Both the position numbers and the translations under genes were made by a program. Below, piece by piece: positions 34,101-42,790 of a DNA stretch of 64,000 bases (the stretch's first letter is position 1; every line of letters starts with the position of its first letter). The stretch lies in the NCBI GenBank assembly GCA_051004015.1, contig JBPCKT010000109.1, positions 12,139-76,138 of the forward strand, written 5' to 3'. Origin of the DNA: SXOA01 sp051004015 (GTDB lineage Bacteria; Planctomycetota; Planctomycetia; Pirellulales; Pirellulaceae). The notes below the pieces were generated by a model. That model worked only from the letters and a program-made list of their open reading frames with translations. It had not been told where the DNA came from and searched no databases.

Positions 34101-37087
34101 GCGACATAGATGCCGCCCGGCCCCGTGGCAGCCGCCAGGTTCGTAATCTGAGTATCGATCGACCCGGCTGGTGCGGCAGTGCCGATGGAACCGCCAGCCT
34201 GCAAGCTGGCGCTGAACGCGACAATGTCCGTGAGGGGATTGGCATCAATAATCGACCCGGCCGCAACAACCTTGACGACGTCGCCACTGGCAGTGACGGT
34301 GCCGATGAAGGTGATGTTGCCGACGGTGGTGATCAGGCGGACGTCACGTCCCAAGCCATTAGCAGTGACGCTGGACACGGTGAGTGCGCCGCCCGCGGAT
34401 ATGTCAACGAGGCCATCGAAGGCAGTGACGGACGACAGGGTGACCGCATCCAGTTCGTCGATAGTAATGGCCCCGCTGGCCGTGGTGCTGGCGACGATGC
34501 CGCCACTCAGGGTGGTATCCAGGTTAATCGGTCCGGCTGCGGTGGCATTGAGATTGGCGGCCGTGATGTTATTGCCGCCGGCATTCGCGTCCGAGATCGC
34601 GCCACCCGCACCGACGGCGGTGAGCGCCACTGTCGCGCTGGCGGAAACGGTAGTGACGTTCAATGCTCCCGCGGTTGTGGAGACATCCACAATCCCATTG
34701 GCGGCCGAGACACTCAGCAAATTCGCGCCGTTGGTTTCGTCAATGTCGATGCTCCCCGCGCCGGTGTTGGTAGCGGTCAGGTTTGTGACGGTGGTGTCGA
34801 CGTCGATTCCAGTCGAGGCAGAAGCGACAAGACTGACGGCGGCCAGGTCCGTTGCAATGCCACTGGTGGTTATGGAACCGGCCGCCGTCAGGTTCACCGT
34901 GTCGGTCGTCGTCAACGCGCCGCCGGTGAAGTTGATGGTCTGAATCGGTCCGCCAATGCCGACGTTCGCGGTGCCACCGCCGATGTTGATTATCGCGGAA
35001 GGGAAGTTGACCGTGTCGCTGCCATCCCCGTTGAGGTTCAGGTCCGCACTAAAAGCGGCCGGGCCGGACTCCATCGAATCGAGGCTGTTGAAATTCAGGA
35101 TGTCGGGCCCATTGGTCAAATTGATCGTGAGCGAGCCGGTGGGATTCACAAACGCCACGGACTCGCCGAGGGTGGAGCTGATCGTCGAAATCGTATCGCC
35201 CGCCGCGCCGAAGTTGGCGAGCGTGACCGTCTCCGCGCCGCCGGTAAAGGTGAAGACGCGATTCGTGGCATTCAAGTTATCCGTCACCGGCTCCAGGCCG
35301 GTGTAACTGACCACGTAGCCGTCGATATTGACGCTGCCATCGGCGGCATTGATGAACGAGTGAGTAACATTCCCAAACACGCCCGGCCCCGAAAGCACCA
35401 GCGCATCCCCCGGAGGACCGCTCGTCGGATCGCCGCCGCTCAAAGTGATCGTTTTTCCGGTACTGACCATCGAGGAATCGACGGTCAACAGATCGTTGCC
35501 AGCGAGGGTGTTGACCTGAATGTGGGAGCTGATGGAGGAGATCGGGACGCTCACGGTATGGGCATCGACCTGGGTCGTGCCAGCTCTTGCTTCCAGAATG
35601 GTGTCAGGGTCATAAACGAGTATGTTGCCGGCCGCGCGGCTCAACCGCAGAGAGTCGTTGGTATCGCCCCCCGCACTGTCGGTGATAACCAGATTGCCGG
35701 CGACGTCGAATTCGACCGTGGTCGAGGCGACCGGCGGTGCGGGAAAGTCCCCGGCAAGCCAAGGCTCGAGGCCCACCATGCCGTCGTCGGCCATAAAATA
35801 GAGCGAGGAGCCAATGGCCGTCAGGCCGTCGGGGCTGGAGGAGCCGCTGCCGGCTTGGATGTCCCTGACCAGGGTGGGAGTCGAGCCGCTCAAGTACCAG
35901 AGTTCTCGGCCAATTCCCGGCTGCGTCCCCGCGAAGTAGAGTTGCCCGCCGACATTGGTCAGTTGATCGGGGTTCATGCCGATCGTGGCGGGCAGGGATG
36001 TGATCGTCGCGCCATCACTGGTGAAGATGCCCCGGCCGCTCGCGGAAACGCCGACGAAATAGAGCAAGCTGCCGATGCTGACGAAGGAGGAATTGCTGGG
36101 AACTGTCACCCCGATCGGGTCCGTGACTTTTTGCGTTCCTCCGGAATGGGTGCGCCACAGCTTCGTCGACGTGCCGTCAAATGCTTTGAAGAACAGGTTT
36201 GTGCCGGCAACGGTGAATTTGTCGGGATTAGAATCATTCTGCCCAGCATTGATATCCATGACCAAATCGACAACCTGGGGACCGGCGACTGGCATGGTTA
36301 CTTTGAAGAGCTCCCTGCCCGAAGCGGGTATTGCCCGAAAGCCAGTAAAGTAGACGGCGCCGCCAAACTCCACGAGAGACTGCGGTCCGTAGCTTCCAGT
36401 GCCGCCATTGATATTCAGCCCCTGGGCGCTCCCGATTCCGTCATAGACGTACAGACGCGAAAATGACGGTGCTGCTGTCGGAATGGCGGTGAAGTAGAGC
36501 TTGCCACCGGATACGATCATAGCCGACGGATTGAGTCCCGCGGTCCCAGTAACCAGGCTGGCGGCGGCAGTGCCATTGGTATGCCAGATTCCCCTGCCCG
36601 TTCCATTATCCGCGACGAAGTACAGCTCGCCGTTAAAACTAATGAGGCTCTCAGGCAACGAAGAAAGGCTTCCCGGCCTGACATCGAACACTTGCGGCGG
36701 GCTGACCCCATCCGTGGCCCAGACCTCTCGATTCGTGGCTGGCATTGTGGCGGTGAAAAACAACTTGCCGTTTGCGACGGTCAGCAATTGCGGGCTGGAA
36801 TTGAGAGTAGGATGCAAGTCGGCAAAGAGACTCGCCGTCGATCCATCGGTACGCCACAGTTCAACTCCCGTTGCGCCATCGTCTGCACTAAAATAGGTAT
36901 GGCTGCCATACTGCACAAAGCCGGTTGGTCCGGAATCGCCGCCGATGCTGATGTCCTGGATCAGGGTGGCATCAATGGCGAGAACTCGCCGCCTTTCGAG
37001 CGGCTCGAAGAAGAGGCGGCGGCAACGCACGGAGGAGGCTTGTCGTAAGGAGAGATTGAACTTTGACCGACGGCGTTTGCGCAGCAT
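31124..37087 (-). CDS. Giant surface protein: LEPR-XLL start, ELWxxDG repeats, C-terminal RTX calcium-binding repeats
   Basis: 1987 residues. Residues 26-37 read FFEPLERRRVLA, the planctomycete LEPR-XLL motif thought to guide export. Residues of about 45-440 hold ELWxxDG-type repeats (GVELWRTDGST, NREVWATDG, GRELWYLSGS). The middle 1200 residues are beta-rich repeats that repeatedly use DTVNL/ADTLTVDD-like strands. From about 1720 the nonapeptide RTX pattern appears many times (GEGGDDILTGG, GQGGNDIINTG, GNDGNDTLYG), which binds calcium outside the cell. Expected role: cell surface or secreted adhesin-like protein. No peptidase or lipase domain is visible. The opposite strand has long open frames, which are codon-bias shadows. 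Confidence 0.88.
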   Translation of the reverse strand: MLRKRRRSKFNLSLRQASSVRCRRLFFEPLERRRVLAIDATLIQDISIGGDSGPTGFVQYGSHTYFSADDGATGVELWRTDGSTASLFADLHPTLNSSPQLLTVANGKLFFTATMPATNREVWATDGVSPPQVFDVRPGSLSSLPESLISFNGELYFVADNGTGRGIWHTNGTAAASLVTGTAGLNPSAMIVSGGKLYFTAIPTAAPSFSRLYVYDGIGSAQGLNINGGTGSYGPQSLVEFGGAVYFTGFRAIPASGRELFKVTMPVAGPQVVDLVMDINAGQNDSNPDKFTVAGTNLFFKAFDGTSTKLWRTHSGGTQKVTDPIGVTVPSNSSFVSIGSLLYFVGVSASGRGIFTSDGATITSLPATIGMNPDQLTNVGGQLYFAGTQPGIGRELWYLSGSTPTLVRDIQAGSGSSSPDGLTAIGSSLYFMADDGMVGLEPWLAGDFPAPPVASTTVEFDVAGNLVITDSAGGDTNDSLRLSRAAGNILVYDPDTILEARAGTTQVDAHTVSVPISSISSHIQVNTLAGNDLLTVDSSMVSTGKTITLSGGDPTSGPPGDALVLSGPGVFGNVTHSFINAADGSVNIDGYVVSYTGLEPVTDNLNATNRVFTFTGGAETVTLANFGAAGDTISTISSTLGESVAFVNPTGSLTINLTNGPDILNFNSLDSMESGPAAFSADLNLNGDGSDTVNFPSAIINIGGGTANVGIGGPIQTINFTGGALTTTDTVNLTAAGSITTSGIATDLAAVSLVASASTGIDVDTTVTNLTATNTGAGSIDIDETNGANLLSVSAANGIVDVSTTAGALNVTTVSASATVALTAVGAGGAISDANAGGNNITAANLNATAAGPINLDTTLSGGIVASTTASGAITIDELDAVTLSSVTAFDGLVDISAGGALTVSSVTANGLGRDVRLITTVGNITFIGTVTASGDVVKVVAAGSIIDANPLTDIVAFSASLQAGGSIGTAAPAGSIDTQITNLAAATGPGGIYVANTGALTITSVTFLVTLTGVTGSGPAVISAASPLTVAANVIMGGAVTLTAGESATDDVDTLTVDPGVTVQSTASSVTLNSGDDTTISSTSSILAATTVTINIDYGDADATGETLSIASGAVVTAPGGATFNGGAQADIFNFAPQPIGTAIVVNGLAPVVIPGDVLNLDLAGATGTTLTIDGTNDGTFTFTNRASVEYNSIEDVNALGGCYDLVLNMPAFGASGDFTVRRNAPASGTQLEIVNNAGPTVVFSADLADIASLQVNGTAGADTLTVDDVNGMVSFDPLCIPSAVFPDNPNSAGTARLYYDGGAGVNALNFALTESGTAQVYAFGSGAAPGAGEGEVNTTNSAGRDLVTYFSNLGPTGSVNRTGAGAAAGTLTVLGDANGNTITTTAVAGLTTVNPATYTPFTFAPGGNYSSLQLQGAGGSDTYHINGAGAAGLDNLPIPANVTDSAGTDSLFVNDSTDISGDTATITQVGIDGLNPLAGNEISFSGIETLDVTATAGADTLTTNLGGAVAAPTYFAGLVTVNVRGSGDNDTQFLHVADSTTDASLNFVTLFGDLGGDTFGSAADKLNPVLRTGQMQIAVHGGVAAATPGPGIAFNPFAEPGDKLFLDMTNTFSGTLVTPVVIVDTNGGNADSANTQTFRFTGIEDIDLYDGGPFPPATQLTNTAIGDFFLRATDQADYIQFTSAAQVNPVFRVRVGNLYYPTNGGMYGPYTTGVSKIYAYGRGGNDTITMYNTRLNGAIFGEGGDDILTGGYGNDLIVGGIGNDRISGGAVGGNDEIWGDDFNPATDTPSVASQTGTGNDQINTFGGADTVYGQGGNDIINTGAGDDYVNGGPGGDQIDGQSGNDRIYAGSGVDTASGSEGNDIVAGNDGNDTLYGRTGNDILIGGLGQDIVNGNEGSDALVGDESNGAGSGSLASGDAADAALLALMLLWGPSPTLLDLAGFGSAGDDGSVDTLWGGTEADAFFGAPPDNAADRNAFGYGPDLN

Positions 37088-37240
37088 GGAATCACTCGGT
37101 GAAGATCAGAGGTGCAGGTCGCGTAGAATGACGGTGGAATCAGTTACCAAGTACACGTCGAAAATCCATGACGATGGTAGCGTTTCGCTTTTTCGATTTC
37201 AATCAGGACGCCAAAAAATCCTTTGACACCGGACTCTCCC

Positions 37241-37537
37241 ATGCTCATCCATTCTGTTGACCACCCCGACCTGCCTCCCTTTGAAATGGCGGCCCGCTTC
37301 AAAATGGAGATTGTGTATTTCATGACCCCCGCGGGGGATCATGGAGCGCCGCAACTGGGGCCGAACGAGTACTGGATCTGCCGGGAAGAGGCCATCAAAT
37401 GGCTCGACGATTTGGTGGTCTTCGTCGTCTCACCACTTGATGCCCGGTCCAAAGCGGAAATCGAGCTGACGGACGAGCATGAAGCATGGCTCGCCTGGAT
37501 GGTTGAGAACGGCGTCCAGCATGTGCGGCTGGGGTGA
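37241..37537 (+). CDS. Hypothetical protein
   Basis: 98 residues from the ATG at 37241; an in-frame TTG at 37223 would add six residues. The sequence is soluble and acidic, with no signal peptide (MLIHSVDHPDLPPFEMAARF, then NEYWICREEAIKWLDDLVVF). I recognise no family with confidence. The stop lies directly against that of the convergent metallophosphoesterase gene. It may belong to a planctomycete-specific family, given the compact frame and normal codon use. Confidence 0.6.
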   Translation: MLIHSVDHPDLPPFEMAARFKMEIVYFMTPAGDHGAPQLGPNEYWICREEAIKWLDDLVVFVVSPLDARSKAEIELTDEHEAWLAWMVENGVQHVRLG

Positions 37538-38293
37538 CTAGGCGTTGGCCGCGAAATCGTTCGTGAGGGTCAATTCCTGATAGTGGAATGGTCGCTCCGG
37601 CGTTCGCCGCAGCATGAGCGAATGCGCCACATTGAAGACCGGTACGCCGCTCTTGGTTTTCCCTTCGTACTTGCCGTGATGGGCATGGCCGTGGAACACC
37701 GCGGTCAATGGATAGCGATTGAGCGGCTCTTCGAGACGACTGCAGCCGAGAAAGGGGAGGATCTCTAGCGGCTCCCCTTCGACCGTGTCCTGGATGGGGG
37801 CGTAGTGCAAAATGGCGAAGCGGTGCTGCGTGCGAAGGCGGGAGAGCGCTGACTCCAGCTTGAGCGCTTCATCCAGCGCCTCACGCACAAACTGTTTCAC
37901 GATGGGTTCACCCCAGGGCGCCAACACGCGCTGCCCAAAGCCACCACAAAAACCCTTCACACCCGCGAAGCCGATGCCGAGCACTTCACAGGCTTCGCCG
38001 TCGAGCATTTTCACTCCCGAGGCCGCGAGAATGTCCGTCACTTCCTGTTGATGGCCCGACTCGTAGTCGTGATTGCCGAGCACCGCCACGATGGGAATGC
38101 GCACGGCAGCGCTCAGGTCCTTGGCGAGCAGATGAGCCTCCTCCGGCAATCCATAGTCCGTCAAATCGCCAGCGAGAACGAGGATGTCCGCGCTCTGCGA
38201 AATCTGACCCAACAGCGGCTGCAAAGTTCCCGCCGCGTTTTTGCCGAAGTGGATATCCGCGAGCGCGGCCAATCGAACATTTCTGTCGGACAT
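37538..38293 (-). CDS. Calcineurin-like metallophosphoesterase
   Basis: 251 residues from the ATG at 38293. The metal-binding motifs occur in the expected order: ALADIHFG (DxH), LAGDLTDYG (GDxxD), VLGNHDYES (GNHD), then HYAPIQ and FHGHAHHGK (GHxH). The family hydrolyses phosphate mono- or diesters; the substrate cannot be told. There is no export signal. It is transcribed away from the nucleotidyltransferase gene across about 100 bases. Confidence 0.9.
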   Translation of the reverse strand: MSDRNVRLAALADIHFGKNAAGTLQPLLGQISQSADILVLAGDLTDYGLPEEAHLLAKDLSAAVRIPIVAVLGNHDYESGHQQEVTDILAASGVKMLDGEACEVLGIGFAGVKGFCGGFGQRVLAPWGEPIVKQFVREALDEALKLESALSRLRTQHRFAILHYAPIQDTVEGEPLEILPFLGCSRLEEPLNRYPLTAVFHGHAHHGKYEGKTKSGVPVFNVAHSLMLRRTPERPFHYQELTLTNDFAANA

Positions 38294-38390
38294 GATTCGG
38301 TTCTCTCGGTCGCTCGTAAGAGCAAACCGTGTACCCGGCGGCACATGGTTTGCAATCCTCTCGTTAAGCCGAAATTCCAAGGAGAAATTC

Positions 38391-39254
38391 ATGCATTTGC
38401 CGGCCAGCCCCCACACGATTCTCGACCCTGAAAGCCGTGCGTTCTACCAGTCCGCCATGCGGGCGCTCCAGCAGGATGATGTGCCATTCCTCGTTGGCGG
38501 CGCTTACTCCTTCTCGCGTTACACTGGCATCGAGCGGCACACCAAAGATTTTGACGTTTTCCTCCGCGAGGAAGATGTGCCGCGGGCACTCGAGTCGCTG
38601 GCCCGAGCCGGCTACCGCACCGAGCTCACTTTTCCTCACTGGCTGGGCAAGGCATTTAGCGGAGATAGCTTCGTCGATATCATATACGGCTCCGGCAACG
38701 GCGTGGCGCGCGTGGATGACCTGTGGTTCACGCATTCCACGAAGTCGGTCGTCCTGGACATTTCGGCTCTCCTGTGCCCCGTCGAGGAAACCATTTGGTC
38801 CAAAGCCTTCGTCATGGAGCGGGAGCGTTATGACGGCGCGGATATCGCTCACCTCTTGAGAGCCAGAGCGAAGGAGCTCGATTGGAGCCGGTTGTTGCGC
38901 CGCTTCGGCCCGCACTGGCGGGTTCTTCTCAGTTACCTGACCTTGTTCGGGTTCATCTATCCGGCCGAGCGCGACTTCATTCCCCGCTGGGTACTCGATC
39001 GTCTAGTTGCCGAATTGCAGCATGAGTCTCACACTCCGCCGCCGGAAGAAAAAGTCTGCCGGGGGACGCTGTTCTCGCGGGCGCAGTATTTGGTGGACGT
39101 CGAGAACTGGGGATATCAAGACGCTCGCCTCCTGATGGGTTCGATGTCCGAGCGCGACATCGAGCATTGGACTGCTGCCATCGACAGTGAACCGCCGACG
39201 GAACTGGTGCGGCCGACGGTCAGCGAATTCGCTACGCCACTCCGTGCTTCTTGA
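38391..39254 (+). CDS. Nucleotidyltransferase-fold protein
   Basis: 287 residues from the ATG at 38391, with AAGGAG six bases upstream. Residues 34-55 carry FLVGGAYSFSRYTGIERHTKDFDVFL, and the core GGAYS...RHTKDFDVF fits a minimal nucleotidyltransferase (GG...DxD) active site, similar to AbiEii-like and tRNA-CCA-type folds. A long C-terminal helical part (DWSRLLRRFGPHWRVLLSYL) follows. Substrate unknown. Its 3' end overlaps the dienelactone hydrolase gene on the other strand by 23 bases. Confidence 0.75.
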   Translation: MHLPASPHTILDPESRAFYQSAMRALQQDDVPFLVGGAYSFSRYTGIERHTKDFDVFLREEDVPRALESLARAGYRTELTFPHWLGKAFSGDSFVDIIYGSGNGVARVDDLWFTHSTKSVVLDISALLCPVEETIWSKAFVMERERYDGADIAHLLRARAKELDWSRLLRRFGPHWRVLLSYLTLFGFIYPAERDFIPRWVLDRLVAELQHESHTPPPEEKVCRGTLFSRAQYLVDVENWGYQDARLLMGSMSERDIEHWTAAIDSEPPTELVRPTVSEFATPLRAS

Positions 39255-40092
39255 ACCACTCCAGCGCCTTCTTCCAGCCGTCCTCCGCTTCCTTTTTTCG
39301 ATACGTCATCCGGTAGTCCGCGTGGAAGCCATGGGGCGTGTCGGGATAGACAACAATCTCGGAAGGCTGCTTGGCTTCCTTGAGAGCCTTCCTCATTTGC
39401 TCGACGGTACTGACGGGAATACCGTCGTCCGCTCCGCCGTAGAGGCCGAGGACGGGGGCTTTCAACGATGCCGCCAGATCGATCGGGTGCTTGGGATGTA
39501 AATCGTCCACCTTGCCGACCAGGCGGCCGTACCACGCCACGCCAGCTTTCAGGTTGGGGTTGTGGGCGGAATACAGCCAAACAATCCGGCCACCCCAGCA
39601 GAAGCCGGTGACGCCGAGCTTATCGGTGTTTCCCTGACCGGATTTTTTCGCCCAGGCCACGGCCGCATCGAGGTCGGACATGACTTGCGCATCGGGAACC
39701 TTATTGACGATTTTTAGAATCTCGGGGAACTCCGTCAGCTTGGAAACATCTCCCTGGCGGGCGTACAACTCCGGTGCGATGGCGAGGTAGCCAAGCTTTG
39801 CCAGTCGCCGGCAGACGTCCTTGATGTGCTCGTGGACGCCGAAGATTTCCTGCACGACGAGAACGACTGGGAAGCTATCTCCCTTCTTCGGCGCGGCGCG
39901 GTAAGCCGGCATCTCACCGTCCTTGGTGGGAATCTTGACCTCGCCCGCTTCCAATCCCTCGGCATCGGTCTTGATGGTCTCCGCCGACACCGGCTGGACG
40001 GCGAGCGCGAAGCCGGAGGCGAGCGAAGTGACGACAAAGCCGCGTCGGGTGAAGTCGGATTTGATGGCGAGGCCGAGCAGATCAGTGTTCAT
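39232..40092 (-). CDS. Exported dienelactone hydrolase-family protein
   Basis: 286 residues. The N-terminus SDFTRRGFVVTSLASGFALA has a twin-arginine signal with a cleavage site near VSA. The alpha/beta-hydrolase follows: VQEIFGVHEHIKDVCRRLA, the catalytic cysteine in VTGFCWGGRI, the aspartate in YGGADDGIP and the histidine in DTPHGFHADYR. The Cys-Asp-His triad is that of dienelactone hydrolases, which open lactone rings in aromatic degradation, but close relatives act on other esters. Tat export is the notable feature. Confidence 0.9.
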   Translation of the reverse strand: MNTDLLGLAIKSDFTRRGFVVTSLASGFALAVQPVSAETIKTDAEGLEAGEVKIPTKDGEMPAYRAAPKKGDSFPVVLVVQEIFGVHEHIKDVCRRLAKLGYLAIAPELYARQGDVSKLTEFPEILKIVNKVPDAQVMSDLDAAVAWAKKSGQGNTDKLGVTGFCWGGRIVWLYSAHNPNLKAGVAWYGRLVGKVDDLHPKHPIDLAASLKAPVLGLYGGADDGIPVSTVEQMRKALKEAKQPSEIVVYPDTPHGFHADYRMTYRKKEAEDGWKKALEWFKKHGVA

Positions 40093-40175
40093 GGAAAAAA
40101 TCCTGAGATGTAAGGATGTCGAACGAGCTGCGCCGGATTTTAGGATGCGATTTGGTTTTGAGCAACGGTTGGTTC

Positions 40176-40234
40176 GTAGGATGGATTTCCTTACCCGTCC
40201 TATCTTACCGGACGGGACTGGAGTCCCATCCTAC
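40176..40234. repeat. Palindromic intergenic repeat upstream of the dienelactone hydrolase gene
   Basis: The outer arms GTAGGATGG (40176-40184) and CCATCCTAC (40226-40234) are exact inverse complements. Inside, CCCGTCC and GGACGGG pair (40194-40200 with 40210-40216), and GGGACT-GG-AGTCCC forms another small palindrome (40214-40227). The stems compete, so only one folding is possible at a time. It lies between proB and the dienelactone hydrolase gene, both on the minus strand. Confidence 0.75.
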
Positions 40235-40241
40235 ATGACAT

Positions 40242-41396
40242 TCACTCCACCACCGCGAGGTTGTCTCGGTGAATGACTTCTTGGTACGGACAAATCCCCA
40301 GCACCTGCGCGATCTTGGACGACTTCAGTCCCATAATGCGCGTCACATCGTCCGAGGAATAATTCGATAGGCCGCGGGCGACGACAGAACCTTTCTCATC
40401 GCATAGCGAAACCAGATCTCCTTTGCGGAACTCGCCTTCGCATTTCGCAATGCCGGCCGCCAGCAGACTCTTTCCTTGTTCGACAATGGCCCGCCGCGCG
40501 CCGCTGTCGAGATGAATCTGCCCTTTGGACGGAGCACTATAGCTGAGCCAGCGTTTGTAGTGGCTGACCCCTTTGCCGCGAGCCCGGAAGAGGGTGCCGA
40601 TTTCCTCGCCGGCCATGATGCGGATCAGTACGTCCTCCTGCCGGCCACTGGCAACGATCATGTTCTCTCCCGCGGAAGTCACCATGCGGGCGGCCGCCAG
40701 CTTACTGGCCATGCCTCCCTTGGAGAGCCCCGTTTTCTTGTCCCGCACGTAGCCCAGGATGGTGTCGTCGATTTTGGCGACAGTGGAAACGAGGTTGGAG
40801 GAGTCGCTGGCCGGGTCGCCGTCGTACAGACCTTCGATGTCCGAAAGGATCACGAGCAGCGGAGCGCGAATGAGATTGGTGACGAGGGCGGCGAGGTGGT
40901 CGTTGTCGCCGAAGGTGGTTTGCAGCTCCTCCACACTCACCGTGTCGTTCTCGTTGATGACCGGGACCGCTCCGAATTCCAGAATGCTGGCGAGCGTGTT
41001 ACGCACGTTCAAGTAGCGTGTGCGATGGCTGACGTCGTCCGCGGTGAGCAGCACCTGGGCGGCGCGGCGGCCGTGTTTGACGAAAGTCCGGTCATAGGTC
41101 TGGATGAGGTGGGCTTGCCCCACGGCCGCCACCGCTTGCAGCTTCGCCAGATCCGTCGGGCGGCTAGTGAGCTTCAGCAGGCTCATCCCGGCGCCGACGG
41201 CTCCTGAGCTGACGAGCACGACTTTTTTTCCGGCGTCAGCGACGGCGTGAATCTCCTCGGCCAGCCGTTCAATGCGGGGGTAGTTGAGCGTCCCGTCGGC
41301 AAGCGTGAGGACGCGCGTTCCCACTTTCACGACCACGGTGTGGGCGGCAGCGGTGATGACAAGGCGTTGTTCGTTTCTAATCACTGCGTCAGGCAT
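40242..41396 (-). CDS. proB: Glutamate 5-kinase
   Basis: 384 residues, full length for the form with a C-terminal PUA domain. It makes glutamyl-5-phosphate, the first committed step in proline synthesis. Recognisable blocks are VVVKVGTRVLTLADGTL, VVLVSSGAVGAGMSLL, PVINENDTVSVEEL, FGDNDHLAALVTNL, LLVILSDIEGLYDGDP and GGMASKLAAARMVTSAG, then the PUA domain from about 290 (HLDSGARRAIVEQGKSLL). Full proline feedback sites cannot be judged. No proA is nearby, which is not unusual in planctomycetes. Confidence 0.96.
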   Translation of the reverse strand: MPDAVIRNEQRLVITAAAHTVVVKVGTRVLTLADGTLNYPRIERLAEEIHAVADAGKKVVLVSSGAVGAGMSLLKLTSRPTDLAKLQAVAAVGQAHLIQTYDRTFVKHGRRAAQVLLTADDVSHRTRYLNVRNTLASILEFGAVPVINENDTVSVEELQTTFGDNDHLAALVTNLIRAPLLVILSDIEGLYDGDPASDSSNLVSTVAKIDDTILGYVRDKKTGLSKGGMASKLAAARMVTSAGENMIVASGRQEDVLIRIMAGEEIGTLFRARGKGVSHYKRWLSYSAPSKGQIHLDSGARRAIVEQGKSLLAAGIAKCEGEFRKGDLVSLCDEKGSVVARGLSNYSSDDVTRIMGLKSSKIAQVLGICPYQEVIHRDNLAVVE

Positions 41397-41423
41397 GAGC
41401 CGATTGTATCGCCCAATGGCGTT

Positions 41424-42749
41424 CTAAGACTTGGAATACGGATTGACCTGTAACTTCTTGAGCAGCTCGCCGCGAAGGCGTTCGATGACCGACTTTTTGT
41501 CGGTCTGGGAAAGGATGCGCTGCACCACGGCTTTGGGGCTTTCGGTTCCCCAGGATGCACCATGCTCGAAATAATAGCGGGCCGCCTCGCCGACGATGTA
41601 CGAGCCATAACCCGCGGCTGCGCCTTGCGGCAGGGCGGTGATGAGCGTCGATTTGCCGACCGTGAAGGCCTTGAGGGCGCTGACCGCGACGGTGCTGACC
41701 ACAACGCCCACGGTCATCCAGCCGGCTGCCGTGGCAATACTGACGGCCAGCTTGCGGGCCTGCGCCCATTTCATTTCGAGCCCGTAGACGGCCGCCAGAG
41801 TTAAGATCATTGCCGCATCGATGGCAATTCCGCCGAAGATGTCCGCAAAGGCAAAGGGGTTCAGGCCGACCGCGACGGCTTTGGTCGAAGCATAGCCCCA
41901 CACTACTTGCATCGCCCGCCGCTCGCGGAGCTGTATCCGTAGGGACGCAATCCGATCGCTTTTATCAGCGGCATAGAGCGCCGCATTGAGAGCGATGAGT
42001 GCCAACCCCTCTTTGTCGAGCATTTCCAGGATTGCGGCTTTCAAGTCCGCGGTATCCGGCGGCGGCTTTTTCCACTCGCTCCGCTCTTTGCCATTGGCGG
42101 CTTGAATGACGTACTCTCGCTCGCGGGGATCCGCGGCCGAAGTCACTACTTGCTCGGCCGGCACAAGATCCCGCAGCCGCTCGTTGCAAAGAACCTCCAG
42201 GAGGCGGGCCCGCTGCTCGCGGCTGTAGAGGTCGATCTTGTTGAGCACGACAATGATCGGCTTGTGGAAGGCGGCGAGCTCCACCAGGTTGGCGTGTTCC
42301 GTGTCGTTCAGATCGGAATCGGTGCAGAATAGAATCAGGTCCGACCGCTCCGCTGCTTCTCGGGCCATCTGCCCGCGGGCCGCGCCCCCGACCTCGTTGA
42401 TCCCCGGCGTATCCACCAGCACCACCTGGCTATCCCCGAGCCCCGGCAGCCGATAACCGGTCCCCTGCCAATTGACGTGCCAGACCTCCTTGGTCCAGCC
42501 TCCTTGCACATCGACCGCCGCCACCGCTTCACCGACCAGGGCATTGATGAGAGCACTCTTGCCGGTGCTGATCTCGCCGAAGACGACAATCTCCACCCGG
42601 CCGCTTTGCAGCTTGTCATGCATGTCCCGCAAACCGGCCAGCTCGCTGCGCAGCTTCTCCTTCTCCGCCGGCGTGCAGCGGCGATACTTGTCGAGCGTCT
42701 GCTCGACGGCGGCTAGTGCCTGGCGATAGTGGTCGTCTGGTTGGGTCAT
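41424..42749 (-). CDS. GTPase with DUF697 membrane domain
   Basis: 441 residues from the ATG at 42749; a start at 42761 would add four. The G1 loop is FGEISTGKSALINAL, G3 is LVDTPGINE, and G4 is VLNKIDLYSR. The C-terminal third contains hydrophobic stretches (FAFADIFGGIAIDAAMILTL and AAGWMTVGVVVSTVAVSAL) typical of the DUF697/YcjF-like region, so the protein is probably membrane-associated. Relatives resemble dynamin-like or Era-like GTPases of unknown target. It lies 27 bases upstream of proB on the same strand. Confidence 0.87.
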   Translation of the reverse strand: MTQPDDHYRQALAAVEQTLDKYRRCTPAEKEKLRSELAGLRDMHDKLQSGRVEIVVFGEISTGKSALINALVGEAVAAVDVQGGWTKEVWHVNWQGTGYRLPGLGDSQVVLVDTPGINEVGGAARGQMAREAAERSDLILFCTDSDLNDTEHANLVELAAFHKPIIVVLNKIDLYSREQRARLLEVLCNERLRDLVPAEQVVTSAADPREREYVIQAANGKERSEWKKPPPDTADLKAAILEMLDKEGLALIALNAALYAADKSDRIASLRIQLRERRAMQVVWGYASTKAVAVGLNPFAFADIFGGIAIDAAMILTLAAVYGLEMKWAQARKLAVSIATAAGWMTVGVVVSTVAVSALKAFTVGKSTLITALPQGAAAGYGSYIVGEAARYYFEHGASWGTESPKAVVQRILSQTDKKSVIERLRGELLKKLQVNPYSKS

Positions 42750-42790
42750 GGTTGGAAGCATTTCGCTGCCGGTGCATCAGTCTTGTGCCG

